A stretch of 64,000 bases of DNA from Thioalkalivibrio paradoxus (lineage in GTDB: Bacteria > Pseudomonadota > Gammaproteobacteria > Ectothiorhodospirales > Ectothiorhodospiraceae): assembly GCA_011390565.1 (NCBI GenBank), contig JAABSC010000002.1:248001-312000 (forward strand), given 5' to 3'. Position numbers and translations under genes: made by a program. The notes under the pieces are model-generated. The model saw only the letters and a program-made list of their open reading frames with translations. It was not told the DNA's origin and ran no database searches. Shown in pieces: positions 9,280-17,624 of the stretch. Every line of letters starts with the position of its first letter. The first letter of the stretch is position 1.

Positions 9280-10767
9280 ATGATGAAAACAATGATGGAC
9301 TCAGTTTCTCGTTACGATTTCTGGCGGCGTTCGTTGGGCGGATGGATGGCCGCCCTGATCATCCTCATGGCGGTTCCGGCCGGAGCGCAGGAATCGTCAC
9401 TCCTGGAACCGAGTTTCGAATTGCCAGCGGCCTGGAGCGGCGACCTCGACGGGATGCGCGAACGCCGGTTGATCCGGGTGGGAACCGCGTTCAGCCGGAC
9501 GCACTATTTTCTCGATGGGTTGACACAGCGCGGGCTTGCCCACGATGCGCTGGTGCAATTCGAGGCCTTTCTGAACAAGAAACTGGATACGCCGAAATCC
9601 CTGCCTATGCGCGTGTTGATCGTGCCGTTGCCGCGCGACGAACTGCTGCCCGCGCTGGTCGACGGTCATCTGGATCTGGTCGTGGCCAATCTCACCATTA
9701 CGCCCGAGCGGCTGGAAACGGTGGCATTCTCGGATCCCTTGGGCCGCAACGTGTCCGAGGTGGTGGTTCTGGGGCCGGCGGCGCCACCGGTCGACGTGCT
9801 GGCCGACCTCTCGGGGACTACCGCCTACCTGCGTGAGTCCAGCAGCTACTGGGCCAGCGTGGAAGCGCTGAACAAGAGTTTGAAGGACGCGCGTAAAAAG
9901 CCGGTCCGCCTGCATGCGGTCGACGACCACCTTGAAGACGAGGACCTCCTCGAAATGGTTGCGGCCGGGATCCTGCCCTATGCGATCGTGGATACGCACA
10001 AGGCGGCGTTCTGGGCCGAAGTGATCGATGGGCTGACCGTTCGGGAAGATCTGGTTCTGCGCGAGGGGGCCGAGATCGCCTGGGCGATGCGCAAGGGAAC
10101 GCCGGAGCTTGCGGCGATGGTGAATGCGTTCGTTCCTGAAATGCGGATGGGCAGCGCTTCCGGAAACACACTGTTGAAGCGGTACCTGCGTGACAACCGC
10201 TGGGTGAAGAATCCCGGTGCCAGCGAGGATCGCAAGCGTTTCGAGGCAGTCGCGGAGATTTTTCAGGAGTACGGAGAGCAATACGGTTTCGACTGGCTGA
10301 TGGTCGCGGCGCAGGGCTACCAGGAGTCGCGCATCGATCAGAGCGCCCGCAGCCCTGCCGGCGCACTGGGAATCATGCAGCTGTTGCCCACGACGGCTGC
10401 TGACACGGTCGTGGGAATTCCGGATATCAGCACCCCGGAGAACAACATCCATGCGGGTGTGAAGTACCTTCGTGTACTGCAGGATCGGTATCTGAATGAC
10501 CCCGAAATCGACAACCTGAATCGGACGCTGCTGGCTTTCGCCGCGTACAACGCGGGTCCGGGAAACCTGAACAAGATGCGCAAGCGTGCGGTCGAAATGG
10601 GACTCGATCCCAACCAGTGGTTTGGTCACGTGGAACTGGCGGCCGCGAAGGTGATCGGGCGTGAGACGGTGGTCTACGTCAGCAATATCGCCAAGTATTA
10701 CTTCGCGTTCAGCCTGCTCCGCGATGCGCGTGAGGAGCAGGAGAGGGTGCGGGAGGAGTTGAGCTAG
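9280..10767 (+). CDS. mltF: MltF-type membrane-bound lytic transglycosylase
   Basis: 495 residues from the ATG at 9280, which has AAGAGGC just upstream. An in-frame ATG at 9193 gives an implausible leader. After a hydrophobic signal segment (WMAALIILMAVPAGAQ) comes a solute-binding-protein domain (about 45-300), then a soluble lytic transglycosylase domain. The catalytic glutamate is in YQESRIDQSARSPAGALGIMQ, and AAYNAGPGN is the usual downstream motif. This two-domain order is that of MltF, which cleaves peptidoglycan to 1,6-anhydromuropeptides and is regulated by muropeptide binding. No lipobox is seen. It stands alone behind a 190-bp gap with no strong terminator. Confidence 0.88.
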   Translation: MMKTMMDSVSRYDFWRRSLGGWMAALIILMAVPAGAQESSLLEPSFELPAAWSGDLDGMRERRLIRVGTAFSRTHYFLDGLTQRGLAHDALVQFEAFLNKKLDTPKSLPMRVLIVPLPRDELLPALVDGHLDLVVANLTITPERLETVAFSDPLGRNVSEVVVLGPAAPPVDVLADLSGTTAYLRESSSYWASVEALNKSLKDARKKPVRLHAVDDHLEDEDLLEMVAAGILPYAIVDTHKAAFWAEVIDGLTVREDLVLREGAEIAWAMRKGTPELAAMVNAFVPEMRMGSASGNTLLKRYLRDNRWVKNPGASEDRKRFEAVAEIFQEYGEQYGFDWLMVAAQGYQESRIDQSARSPAGALGIMQLLPTTAADTVVGIPDISTPENNIHAGVKYLRVLQDRYLNDPEIDNLNRTLLAFAAYNAGPGNLNKMRKRAVEMGLDPNQWFGHVELAAAKVIGRETVVYVSNIAKYYFAFSLLRDAREEQERVREELS

Positions 10768-10839
10768 CGGGTCATACGGAAAGCTCGGTATCAGATGGCT
10801 GCGCCATGGTGACCGAACGGCCTGCGTGATCCACTGGTG

Positions 10840-11541
10840 CTAGCGCCAGACCGGCTGGTCGGAAGCGCGCTCCTGCAGGGCGCGGATGTTGGTGGCAATG
10901 AGGTCGTAGCCGACATTGCCATAGAGCTTCTGGCGGCCCTCGTTGAGGATGAACGTCGGACTGCCTTCCAGCCGGAGTCGCTCCTTGTCGTCGATATCGA
11001 GGGACAGCCGCGCAAAGGCGGCGCCAGAGTGGATTTCGCGCTCGATCGCGTCGACGGGAAGCCCCTGGCTCTCTGCGATTTCCCGCAATACGCTCAGGTT
11101 CGAGACGTCACGCAGATCGCGGAAGAAAGCCTGCCGAATGCGCCAGGCGAGTTCCTGCGCCTCGGTTCGGCCCTGGTAGGCCTCACTTGGGGCGGCCGCA
11201 ATCGTGCCGGCCGCTGCCAGAATCTCAACGGCATTCAGGTAGAGGTGCGCAGGCAACGAGGTCGAGGGCGCATTGCGGCTCCACACGTCCGGATTCACCT
11301 CGACGTAATCGCAGGGACTCGCCACGTTGCAGACATGGCGACCATAGCCGGCAAAGCCACCGTCCTTCCAGCCGTCGCCGATGCGTGCGGTGTTGTTTCC
11401 GAAAAGGGAGAGGTAGCGATAATGGATATCCACGGATTCGCCGAAATCCTGTCGGATCTGGTCGACCTTGATTTGGGCGATGTACGCCCAGATGCACAGC
11501 ACATCCGTGTAGTAGTCGATCCTTACGGATTGAGTCGTCAC
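10840..11541 (-). CDS. DsbA-family (FrnE/HCCA isomerase-like) protein with a CxxA site
   Basis: 233 residues from a GTG at 11541 that has GGAGA just upstream; an earlier start would add non-homologous sequence. The N-terminus (IDYYTDVLCIWAYIAQ) is the first strand and active-site helix of the DsbA/FrnE thioredoxin-like group. The usual CPWC is CIWA here, so only the first cysteine remains. The all-helical insert and the late SPTFILNEG cis-proline region are present. With one cysteine it could act as a glutathione-type transferase, an isomerase or a single-thiol reductase. It is 52 bases behind the cNMP/rhodanese gene on the same strand and probably shares its transcript. Confidence 0.8.
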   Translation of the reverse strand: MTTQSVRIDYYTDVLCIWAYIAQIKVDQIRQDFGESVDIHYRYLSLFGNNTARIGDGWKDGGFAGYGRHVCNVASPCDYVEVNPDVWSRNAPSTSLPAHLYLNAVEILAAAGTIAAAPSEAYQGRTEAQELAWRIRQAFFRDLRDVSNLSVLREIAESQGLPVDAIEREIHSGAAFARLSLDIDDKERLRLEGSPTFILNEGRQKLYGNVGYDLIATNIRALQERASDQPVWR

Positions 11542-11593
11542 ATTCGGTCTCCGTCTGCTTTCTGGGTCATGGGGCTCGGGACATGAGGCGAGG

Positions 11594-12667
11594 TCACTCC
11601 GTGACGGTGTCGTAGGGCCAGTCACGAAGTCCACCGTCGAGACTGACGGCGTCGAATCCGCGTTGGCGCAACAGCAGCGTCCCCACGGCACTGCGGCCGC
11701 CGCTCTTGCAGTAGACGAGGTATTTCTGGCTCTTGTCCAGTTCGTTTACCCGGCGCCGGAGGTCATGCAGCGGGACGAGGACGCAGCCGGGCATATGACC
11801 GTCTTCGAATTCCTCCTCGTAGCGCACGTCGAGCGGAATGTGGCCGCTCTCCAGCAGTGCGTGGGCTACCGGGGGCTGGACGCGCTGGATCAGGTTCCGC
11901 TGGATGAGTTCGTCGAAATCGTCCTGGTTCAACACGAGCAGTACGCCGTCCTCGACCATGCGCACAGTGGCGTTGCGTGAACCCTTGATGATCAACGCTT
12001 CCTCGCCGAAGGGATCGCCAGGTCCAAGAACGCCGACCAGCTGCGGTTCATCGTCATAAATGCCCGTTTGCCAGACTTCGGCCCGGCCGTCCTCGATGAG
12101 ATAGAACGCGTCCCCCGCTTCGCCCTGGCGGACCACGTCCTGACCGGCCTGAACGGGTATCGGACGCATGCGCTGGAAAGCTTCCTCGACGCTTTCCAGG
12201 GGCAGACAGCGCAGGGCACGCGAGCGGCGTACCGCTGCGACGCGTTCATGTGCGCCGTTATCCTTGCCACTGAGGCCCGCGGCGAGGGTTTCCCAGCTCA
12301 GGAGATAATCCAGAAGTTCGGCATCCGCCCGGCAGAGTTGAACAGCATCCCGGGCGGTGATGGTGACCGCTTCGGAATCGGGATACAGACGGTAGGGGCC
12401 CACGCGTGCGGTATCGAAATCCAGGCGCAGGGGATCCTTGTCGGGCTGCGAGACTTCGGCTGTCCCTTCGATGACGTAGAGGTAAGCGGAATCGGTGCCT
12501 GCGCGCAATACGAGCTGTTCGCCGGGGTCCAGGGTGTAGGTGCGCAGCGCATCCAGCGCCTCGGAAATACGATTTCCTGACAATCGTGAAAACGGATAGC
12601 ACTGACTCAGGTGCAGCAGGAGTTCCGGTCGTTGCTCACAGGTTCCGGTCGCTTGTTCTATCGCCAT
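11594..12667 (-). CDS. Cyclic nucleotide-binding/rhodanese fusion protein
   Basis: 357 residues with three parts. A weak first cNMP-binding-like beta roll spans about 15-130. A clearer second one spans about 150-255 (VVRQGEAGDAFYLIEDGRAEV, then PFGEEALIIKGSRNATV), with the phosphate-binding Glu and Arg positions present. A C-terminal rhodanese domain (about 260-357) has the active-site loop YCKSGGRSAV with its catalytic cysteine. It has no signal peptide or DNA-binding domain, so it is probably a cytoplasmic sulfur transferase gated by a nucleotide or redox signal. That role is inferred from architecture. The next gene downstream encodes the single-cysteine DsbA-like protein. Confidence 0.85.
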   Translation of the reverse strand: MAIEQATGTCEQRPELLLHLSQCYPFSRLSGNRISEALDALRTYTLDPGEQLVLRAGTDSAYLYVIEGTAEVSQPDKDPLRLDFDTARVGPYRLYPDSEAVTITARDAVQLCRADAELLDYLLSWETLAAGLSGKDNGAHERVAAVRRSRALRCLPLESVEEAFQRMRPIPVQAGQDVVRQGEAGDAFYLIEDGRAEVWQTGIYDDEPQLVGVLGPGDPFGEEALIIKGSRNATVRMVEDGVLLVLNQDDFDELIQRNLIQRVQPPVAHALLESGHIPLDVRYEEEFEDGHMPGCVLVPLHDLRRRVNELDKSQKYLVYCKSGGRSAVGTLLLRQRGFDAVSLDGGLRDWPYDTVTE

Positions 12668-12842
12668 GCGTAACGCCTCTATCGAACGGTTGAGGGCCGA
12701 AGATTCCAGTCACGATCGCGAAATGGATCCGGGGCTGAATGGACGAATCCTGATGTTTACAGGGAAGTATCGTGGCGGCTGACCAGCAGGGTCAAGCGAA
12801 ACAGCAGGGCCTGGGACGGCTGCACCTGGAGCGGGCCCGAAT

Positions 12843-14411
12843 TCAGCCCCAGAACCCCTGTATGTGCCATTGACCGCTGCGTAGATCCTTGAAAATCCAG
12901 CGGAGTCGTCCCCGGCGATCATGCGCATGTGCGTAGTCACGGCGCTGATCGTTCCCGTCCAACCACCAGCCGCCCTCCAGGCGCCCCAGCCACTCGGGTG
13001 AGGCAGGGGGTGGACAGGGCTTTGGCGGATGGATCCACAGCGCTGTTCCGGGGGCGCGTTGGGCAGGGGTGACCACCGGTGCCGCATCCGGCCCCGTTGC
13101 TTCCATTGGCTGCTCGATCTGCGCCCATTCAGGCAGGGGATGCAGGGTCGGCTCGAACCGTAGCACGGCATTGTTGCCGAGCCGGGCCCGGATTCGGGCC
13201 AGGAATCCGTTTCTTTCCGTCGCGTCGCGGCTACTGCCGAAGAGATCGGCTGCGGTTTCCCTGACCGGCAGCAGCCGTGTCGCGGTCAGGCGCATGCTGC
13301 GTACCGGCGCCGGCAGCACCTGACGGGAAAGACGGATACTCCACAGCTCCAGCCACGCCTCCGCACGGTGGCCCGGGTGGGATCGTTCCAGGGTCATCGC
13401 CGTTCGGTCCTCGCGGTGCGTCAGCAGCAGTTCCAGGTGCTGCACGGTGCGATGTCGTGCATACAGCGCCTGTTCCATCTGCAGCAACAGGCGCCGCAAT
13501 GGAAAACGCAGGGCTTCGGAAGAAGCGACCTCCTGGTCGAACTCCAACCGAAAGGACGGATGCTCTGGTGGCTGGAATCGAGGCAGGGTTTCCGGGGCGT
13601 GGCCCAACAGGCGGTCGAGCAGCTTTGGCAACGCGCTTCCGTAGCGCAGGGCCAGGTCGGCGCGGGGAAAGCGCAGAAGATCGCCGATCCGGTTCAGGCC
13701 AACGTCCCGCAGTGCGTCGATTGCGATTTCCGACAGGGGCAGGGTGGTCAATGGCAGAGGCGATAGCATCTGCCGCAATGCATGGTGATCCACGGGGCGC
13801 GGTGAATTCCGCAACCCGGCCAGCAGCCGTGCCGCGGCAGGCGTTCCGGCCACGCCGATGCACGGGCTGTAGCCGAGACGTCTCAGGGTTTCCCGAACCT
13901 GGCGACAAAGTGCTTCCAGCCCCCGAAACAGCCGTAGGCTACGCCCGATTTCGAGCAAGATGCGATGCTGTTCCGGTTCCGGACATACGTGATCGCTGAA
14001 CTGCAGCAGTATGGTGGACAGCGTTTCCAGGTGGCTGTGCATGAGTTCCGGGCGGTAGTCGAACACAGCAGGGGCATTGAGCACGGCCAGGGCGTCGGCC
14101 AGCGCCATGCCTGGACCGACGCCAGCCCGGCGTGCTGCGCGATTGCCATCGTGTACCCGTGGCCGAGAGTCATCCTCGACGACGATCAGCGGTTCGGTCC
14201 GGGAGGATCCCGTCTGGGCCAGTGCATCCAGCGCCAGGTGAGGCAGCCATACCGCCATCCACAAGGCCCGGCCGGAGACCGGTTCCGGGTCTCCGGAGGG
14301 CTGCTGCTCAGGTGCGGGCAGCAGCGCAAGTTGTCCGGAGTTTCCGGTTCCGAAGCCGCCGGAATGTCGGCGTACACGGATCGGTTTCGTTGGTTCATCG
14401 CGGGGGTGCAT
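12843..14411 (-). CDS. imuB: Y-family DNA polymerase-like protein ImuB
   Basis: 522 residues from the ATG at 14411, which overlaps the end of imuA by 17 bases. It carries the divergent Y-family polymerase fold (WMAVWLPHLALDALAQ, AARRAGVGPGMALADALAVL, and the finger/little-finger region). The acidic catalytic residues of active DinB-type polymerases are not evident, as expected for ImuB, which acts as a platform joining ImuA and the DnaE2 polymerase to the beta clamp. The last 80 residues (GGWWLDGNDQRRDYAHA) are typical of ImuB C-termini. It belongs to the lexA-imuA-imuB SOS operon. No dnaE2 follows; the next gene is the cNMP/rhodanese fusion 175 bases away. Confidence 0.9.
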   Translation of the reverse strand: MHPRDEPTKPIRVRRHSGGFGTGNSGQLALLPAPEQQPSGDPEPVSGRALWMAVWLPHLALDALAQTGSSRTEPLIVVEDDSRPRVHDGNRAARRAGVGPGMALADALAVLNAPAVFDYRPELMHSHLETLSTILLQFSDHVCPEPEQHRILLEIGRSLRLFRGLEALCRQVRETLRRLGYSPCIGVAGTPAAARLLAGLRNSPRPVDHHALRQMLSPLPLTTLPLSEIAIDALRDVGLNRIGDLLRFPRADLALRYGSALPKLLDRLLGHAPETLPRFQPPEHPSFRLEFDQEVASSEALRFPLRRLLLQMEQALYARHRTVQHLELLLTHREDRTAMTLERSHPGHRAEAWLELWSIRLSRQVLPAPVRSMRLTATRLLPVRETAADLFGSSRDATERNGFLARIRARLGNNAVLRFEPTLHPLPEWAQIEQPMEATGPDAAPVVTPAQRAPGTALWIHPPKPCPPPASPEWLGRLEGGWWLDGNDQRRDYAHAHDRRGRLRWIFKDLRSGQWHIQGFWG

Positions 14412-15042
14412 GGCGTATCCCGAACTCGACAGGTATGTGAACCGGGGTGTTCCGTGCAGGCCAGCCGCCGGTGTTCTTGAAAATTTCCAGGCGCAGGTGA
14501 TTCTGCGCACCCTGCCAACGGATGCGCAGGTGCGCCGGGGAAGGTTGTGCCGCCGCCGCCGATGGGCGGAAGAGAAAAGCACAGGACTCTCCGGCCACCG
14601 CGGCCAGACGCAGACGCCGCAAGGAAGCGATGCCAGGCTGTTGCAGCCAGACCAGAACGGCCCCGATGCCCGGGTGACGGAGAACCTGCTCGCAGCTCCA
14701 GACCGCGTCGTCGACGTGTTCGGTGCGGATCAGCAGGATCTGTTCCGGGGGTACGCCCAACTGCTGCCAACCGGGAATCCAGGGCACGGCGGGTGGACTC
14801 ACCAGCACGACCCGGAGATTTTCCGCGGCGCAGTCGGCCAGCATGGGTAGCAGGATCCGGGTTTCGCCGCAGCCGAAGGGGCCGCCGATCAGTTCGATCA
14901 GCCGCCCACGCGGCCAGCCTCCGCGCAGGGCCTCGTCCAAAGGCGCAAATCCGCTGGGCCGGACCGATATGTTCTCCTGAGTGCCGATCCCGCGCCCGCG
15001 CCAGAGCCCGGGATGGTTCAGCAGTTGCTCAAGTGCGCCCAT
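14395..15042 (-). CDS. imuA: Translesion synthesis accessory protein ImuA (RecA-like)
   Basis: 215 residues. It is a short RecA/SulA-related protein with FAPLDEALRGGWPRGRLIELIG and a Walker A-like loop degraded to GGPFGCGETR, where the lysine expected before Thr/Ser is missing. That fits ImuA proteins, which work with ImuB in damage-induced mutagenesis and need not be strong ATPases. It starts 26 bases after lexA ends and overlaps imuB by 17 bases, so lexA, imuA and imuB form one transcript from the SOS box at 15696-15715. Confidence 0.88.
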   Translation of the reverse strand: MGALEQLLNHPGLWRGRGIGTQENISVRPSGFAPLDEALRGGWPRGRLIELIGGPFGCGETRILLPMLADCAAENLRVVLVSPPAVPWIPGWQQLGVPPEQILLIRTEHVDDAVWSCEQVLRHPGIGAVLVWLQQPGIASLRRLRLAAVAGESCAFLFRPSAAAAQPSPAHLRIRWQGAQNHLRLEIFKNTGGWPARNTPVHIPVEFGIRHAPPR

Positions 15043-15068
15043 GGGACGAGGTTCCCGGTATCCGTGCT

Positions 15069-15677
15069 CTACTCACTCAGTGCCCGCACCACGCCGACAC
15101 CGATTCCCTCGATCACGAGTTCCTGGCGACGGGTGTCGATCTCGATCGGCTTGAAATCGGGGTTTGCGGGCAGCAGGCGTATACGGTCGCCTTCGCGCTG
15201 GAACGTCTTCACCGTGACTTCGTCTTCGATGCGGGCGACGACGATCTGACCGTTACGGGCCTCGGGGTTCTGCCGTACCGCGAGCAGATCGCCATCGAGG
15301 ATACCGGCATCGCGCATGCTGTCGCCGTGTACCCGAAGCAGGTAATCCGGGCGTGGATGGAACATCCGGGGATCGATGCGGTAGTGATTTTCGACGTGTT
15401 CGATGGCCAGGATCGGTACACCGGCCGCGACGCGACCGACCAGGGGAAGCTCTTCCGCGGGTCCGGCGCCGCCGGGCAGCCGGATCCCGCGCGCGCTGCC
15501 GCCGACCAGGTCGATCGCGCCCTTGCGCGCGAGGGCACGCAGGTGGCATTCCGCTGCGTAGGGGGATCGAAAACCGAAGGCCTGGCAGATTTCTTCCCGG
15601 GTCGGGGCCGAACCCCGTTCCTCGATCTGCCCGCGGATGAAAGCGAGGATTTCCTGCTGCCGTGTGGTGAGCTTCAT
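15069..15677 (-). CDS. lexA: SOS-response repressor LexA
   Basis: 202 residues, standard length. The N-terminal winged helix domain (about 1-70) includes the recognition region [16 protein letters not shown]. The self-cleavage bond is A85-G86 in [10 protein letters not shown]. The serine/lysine dyad is S120 in VHGDSM and K157 in VTVKTF. RecA filaments trigger cleavage after DNA damage. Recognition-helix residues differ slightly from E. coli (SPYAAECHL for SPNAAEEHL), but the operator upstream is the E. coli-type palindrome. It heads the imuA-imuB operon, so this copy controls its own mutagenesis cassette. It may be the cell's only LexA or a second one. Confidence 0.97.
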   Translation of the reverse strand: MKLTTRQQEILAFIRGQIEERGSAPTREEICQAFGFRSPYAAECHLRALARKGAIDLVGGSARGIRLPGGAGPAEELPLVGRVAAGVPILAIEHVENHYRIDPRMFHPRPDYLLRVHGDSMRDAGILDGDLLAVRQNPEARNGQIVVARIEDEVTVKTFQREGDRIRLLPANPDFKPIEIDTRRQELVIEGIGVGVVRALSE

Positions 15678-15695
15678 GGGGTACCCTCGCGGATG

Positions 15696-15715
15696 TACTG
15701 TATTTTAATACAGTA
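15696..15715 (-). promoter_or_regulatory. LexA operator (SOS box)
   Basis: The near-perfect palindrome TACTGTATTTTAATACAGTA lies 18 bases upstream of the lexA start. It matches the gammaproteobacterial consensus CTGT-N8-ACAG with both arms intact. It implies autoregulated, DNA-damage-inducible expression of lexA-imuA-imuB. The ABC-permease gene that ends at 15749 is on the same strand upstream. Confidence 0.95.
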
Positions 15716-15748
15716 CTCCGGCCGGTTTCCCCGCCGCAAGTCCGAAGG

Positions 15749-16534
15749 CTACTGGATCAGGCGGCGCCGGATCAGGAAGGTCGCGGCGATGAGAGCAAGG
15801 ATACCGTAGACCGCGACGACACCGAGATGCCACCCGACCTGGGTGGGCCAGGCCCCGGTCATCAGGGGACGCACGACTTCCACGACATGTGCGAGCGGCA
15901 ACGCCAGTGCCATCGCCTGCACCCATTCCGGCAACTCGTTCAGTGGAAAAAATACACCGGAAAGCAACAGCATGGGAGTTACGGCTAACGTGAAGTAATA
16001 GAGAAAGAAATCGTAGCTGCGCGAGAAGGCGGTGATCACCAGCGCCAGCGACCCGAAGGTGAAAGCGGCCAGGAAGACCACCGGCAGCGCCAGCAGCGCG
16101 CGCAGATCGCTCACCAGCCCGAGCAGGCTGGCGACGATCAGGATCGCGCCCGCGCTGATCAGCCCCTTGGTGGCGGCCCAGATCGCCTCCGCGAACACGA
16201 TGTCGTCCAGCGTCAGCGGTGTCGCCAGCATCGCCAGCCAGGTGTTCTGTTCCGCCATGCGCGTATAGGCGGAGTACATGCCCTCGAAGCTGGCCGTGAA
16301 CATCGCGCTGGAGCAGATGATTCCGGAAGCGATGAAGACCATGTAGCTCATGCCGTCCAGATCGCCGACCAGGCGCCCGAAACCGTAGCCGAAAGCCAGC
16401 AGATAGAGCACGGGTTCCCCGAAGTTGCCCAGCAGCGAGGGCATCATCAGCTTGCGCCATACGCGGAGGTTACGGCGCCATACCGCGACGAAACGCAGCG
16501 TCGGACGGGGCCAGAATGCGTGGTTGGGGTTCAT
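15749..16534 (-). CDS. ABC-2 type transporter permease (NodJ-like)
   Basis: 261 residues starting at the ATG at 16534, two bases after the ATPase stop. Six membrane helices are apparent, with the ABC-2 features GYGFGRLVGDLDGMSYMVFIASGI and SGVFFPLNELPEWVQ. The NodJ/DrrB subgroup exports polysaccharides, lipo-oligosaccharides or drugs. It pairs with the upstream ATPase to form the full exporter. Its substrate cannot be read from the sequence. Confidence 0.9.
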   Translation of the reverse strand: MNPNHAFWPRPTLRFVAVWRRNLRVWRKLMMPSLLGNFGEPVLYLLAFGYGFGRLVGDLDGMSYMVFIASGIICSSAMFTASFEGMYSAYTRMAEQNTWLAMLATPLTLDDIVFAEAIWAATKGLISAGAILIVASLLGLVSDLRALLALPVVFLAAFTFGSLALVITAFSRSYDFFLYYFTLAVTPMLLLSGVFFPLNELPEWVQAMALALPLAHVVEVVRPLMTGAWPTQVGWHLGVVAVYGILALIAATFLIRRRLIQ

Positions 16535-16536
16535 GA

Positions 16537-17469
16537 TCAATCCCGCAGGTCGTGGCCGGTGAGTTTCAGGAACACGTCCTCGAGATTGCTGGCCCGGGTC
16601 GCGTGTGGCAGGCCGGCCGTGTCGAGTTCCGCGCGCACGGCGCCCGGCTCGTGCGTGTAGATCAGCCAGGTGTCCGCGATTTCGAGCATGCGTGCGGGCA
16701 GCGTGGCGGGATCGGCGATGAAGCGACGAGCCGATGCGGCATTGAGCGAGATTACCCAGGGTTCGACATGGGCGGCGATCAGCTCCGCCGGGGAAGCACA
16801 GGCAATGATGCGGCCGGCGTCGATGATGGCTACGCGGTCGCAGAGTTCTTCCGCCTCTTCCATGTAATGCGTGGTCAGGACCAGGGTCACGCCGCGTTTG
16901 CGCAGTGCCCGCAGCTGCCGCCAGAGATGGTGCCGTGCCTGCGGATCGAGACCGGTGGTGGGCTCGTCCAGGATCACCAGCTCCGGTTCGTTGATCAGGG
17001 CCCGCGCCAGGGTGAGCCGGCGCTTCATGCCGCCGGACAGTGCACTGATCCGGGATCCGCGCCGGTTTTCCAGGTTCGCCTGTTCGAGCAGTTCGTCGAT
17101 ACGGTTCCCCAGCGCCGCGCGGCTCAACCCGAAATAGGAAGCGTAGGTCAGTAGATTCTCCTCGACGGTGAAATCGGGATCCAGGGTGTCGAACTGAGGC
17201 ACGACACCGAGCCGCGACGAGATCTCCCGTTCGCATTCGGGCATCGGGCGCCCGAGGACGTGCACGGTCCCCGCATCGATCGGTGTGAGACCGAGCAGCA
17301 TGCGCAGTGTCGTGGTCTTGCCTGCGCCGTTGGGGCCCAGCAAGCCGAAGAATTCGCCGGCGGGGATCGTCAGATCGATTCCGTCCACCACGGCATGGTG
17401 ATCGTAGAACTTGCGCAGACCGCGGATTGCGATGGCCTTCAATACGTTCTCGGCGGGTTCAGGAATCAT
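16537..17469 (-). CDS. ABC transporter ATP-binding protein (NodI-like)
   Basis: 310 residues from the ATG at 17469, the start best supported by homology; no strong ribosome binding site is seen, and an ATG at 17502 is an alternative. It contains Walker A (GPNGAGKTT), signature (LSGGMKRR), Walker B (LVILDEPTTGLD) and the H-loop (LTTHYMEEAEELCDRV). The C-terminal extension of about 70 residues ending in ASNLEDVFLKLTG is typical of NodI/CcmA-type exporter ATPases. It forms a two-gene transporter operon with the permease behind it and is divergent from trkA. Confidence 0.92.
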   Translation of the reverse strand: MIPEPAENVLKAIAIRGLRKFYDHHAVVDGIDLTIPAGEFFGLLGPNGAGKTTTLRMLLGLTPIDAGTVHVLGRPMPECEREISSRLGVVPQFDTLDPDFTVEENLLTYASYFGLSRAALGNRIDELLEQANLENRRGSRISALSGGMKRRLTLARALINEPELVILDEPTTGLDPQARHHLWRQLRALRKRGVTLVLTTHYMEEAEELCDRVAIIDAGRIIACASPAELIAAHVEPWVISLNAASARRFIADPATLPARMLEIADTWLIYTHEPGAVRAELDTAGLPHATRASNLEDVFLKLTGHDLRD

Positions 17470-17624
17470 GGGTCGAGCGGGCAAGGAGCAGCATTGGTAC
17501 ATCCGTGAGGAGGATCGTTTGGTTGCCGGAGCGGTCACGCAGTAGCATACGGGACTGGCCCACCGGCGGCACGCACGCCGCCGGAGAGCATTGGAGGCGT
17601 GGCGGCCGTGGGTAGTTCGCATAC

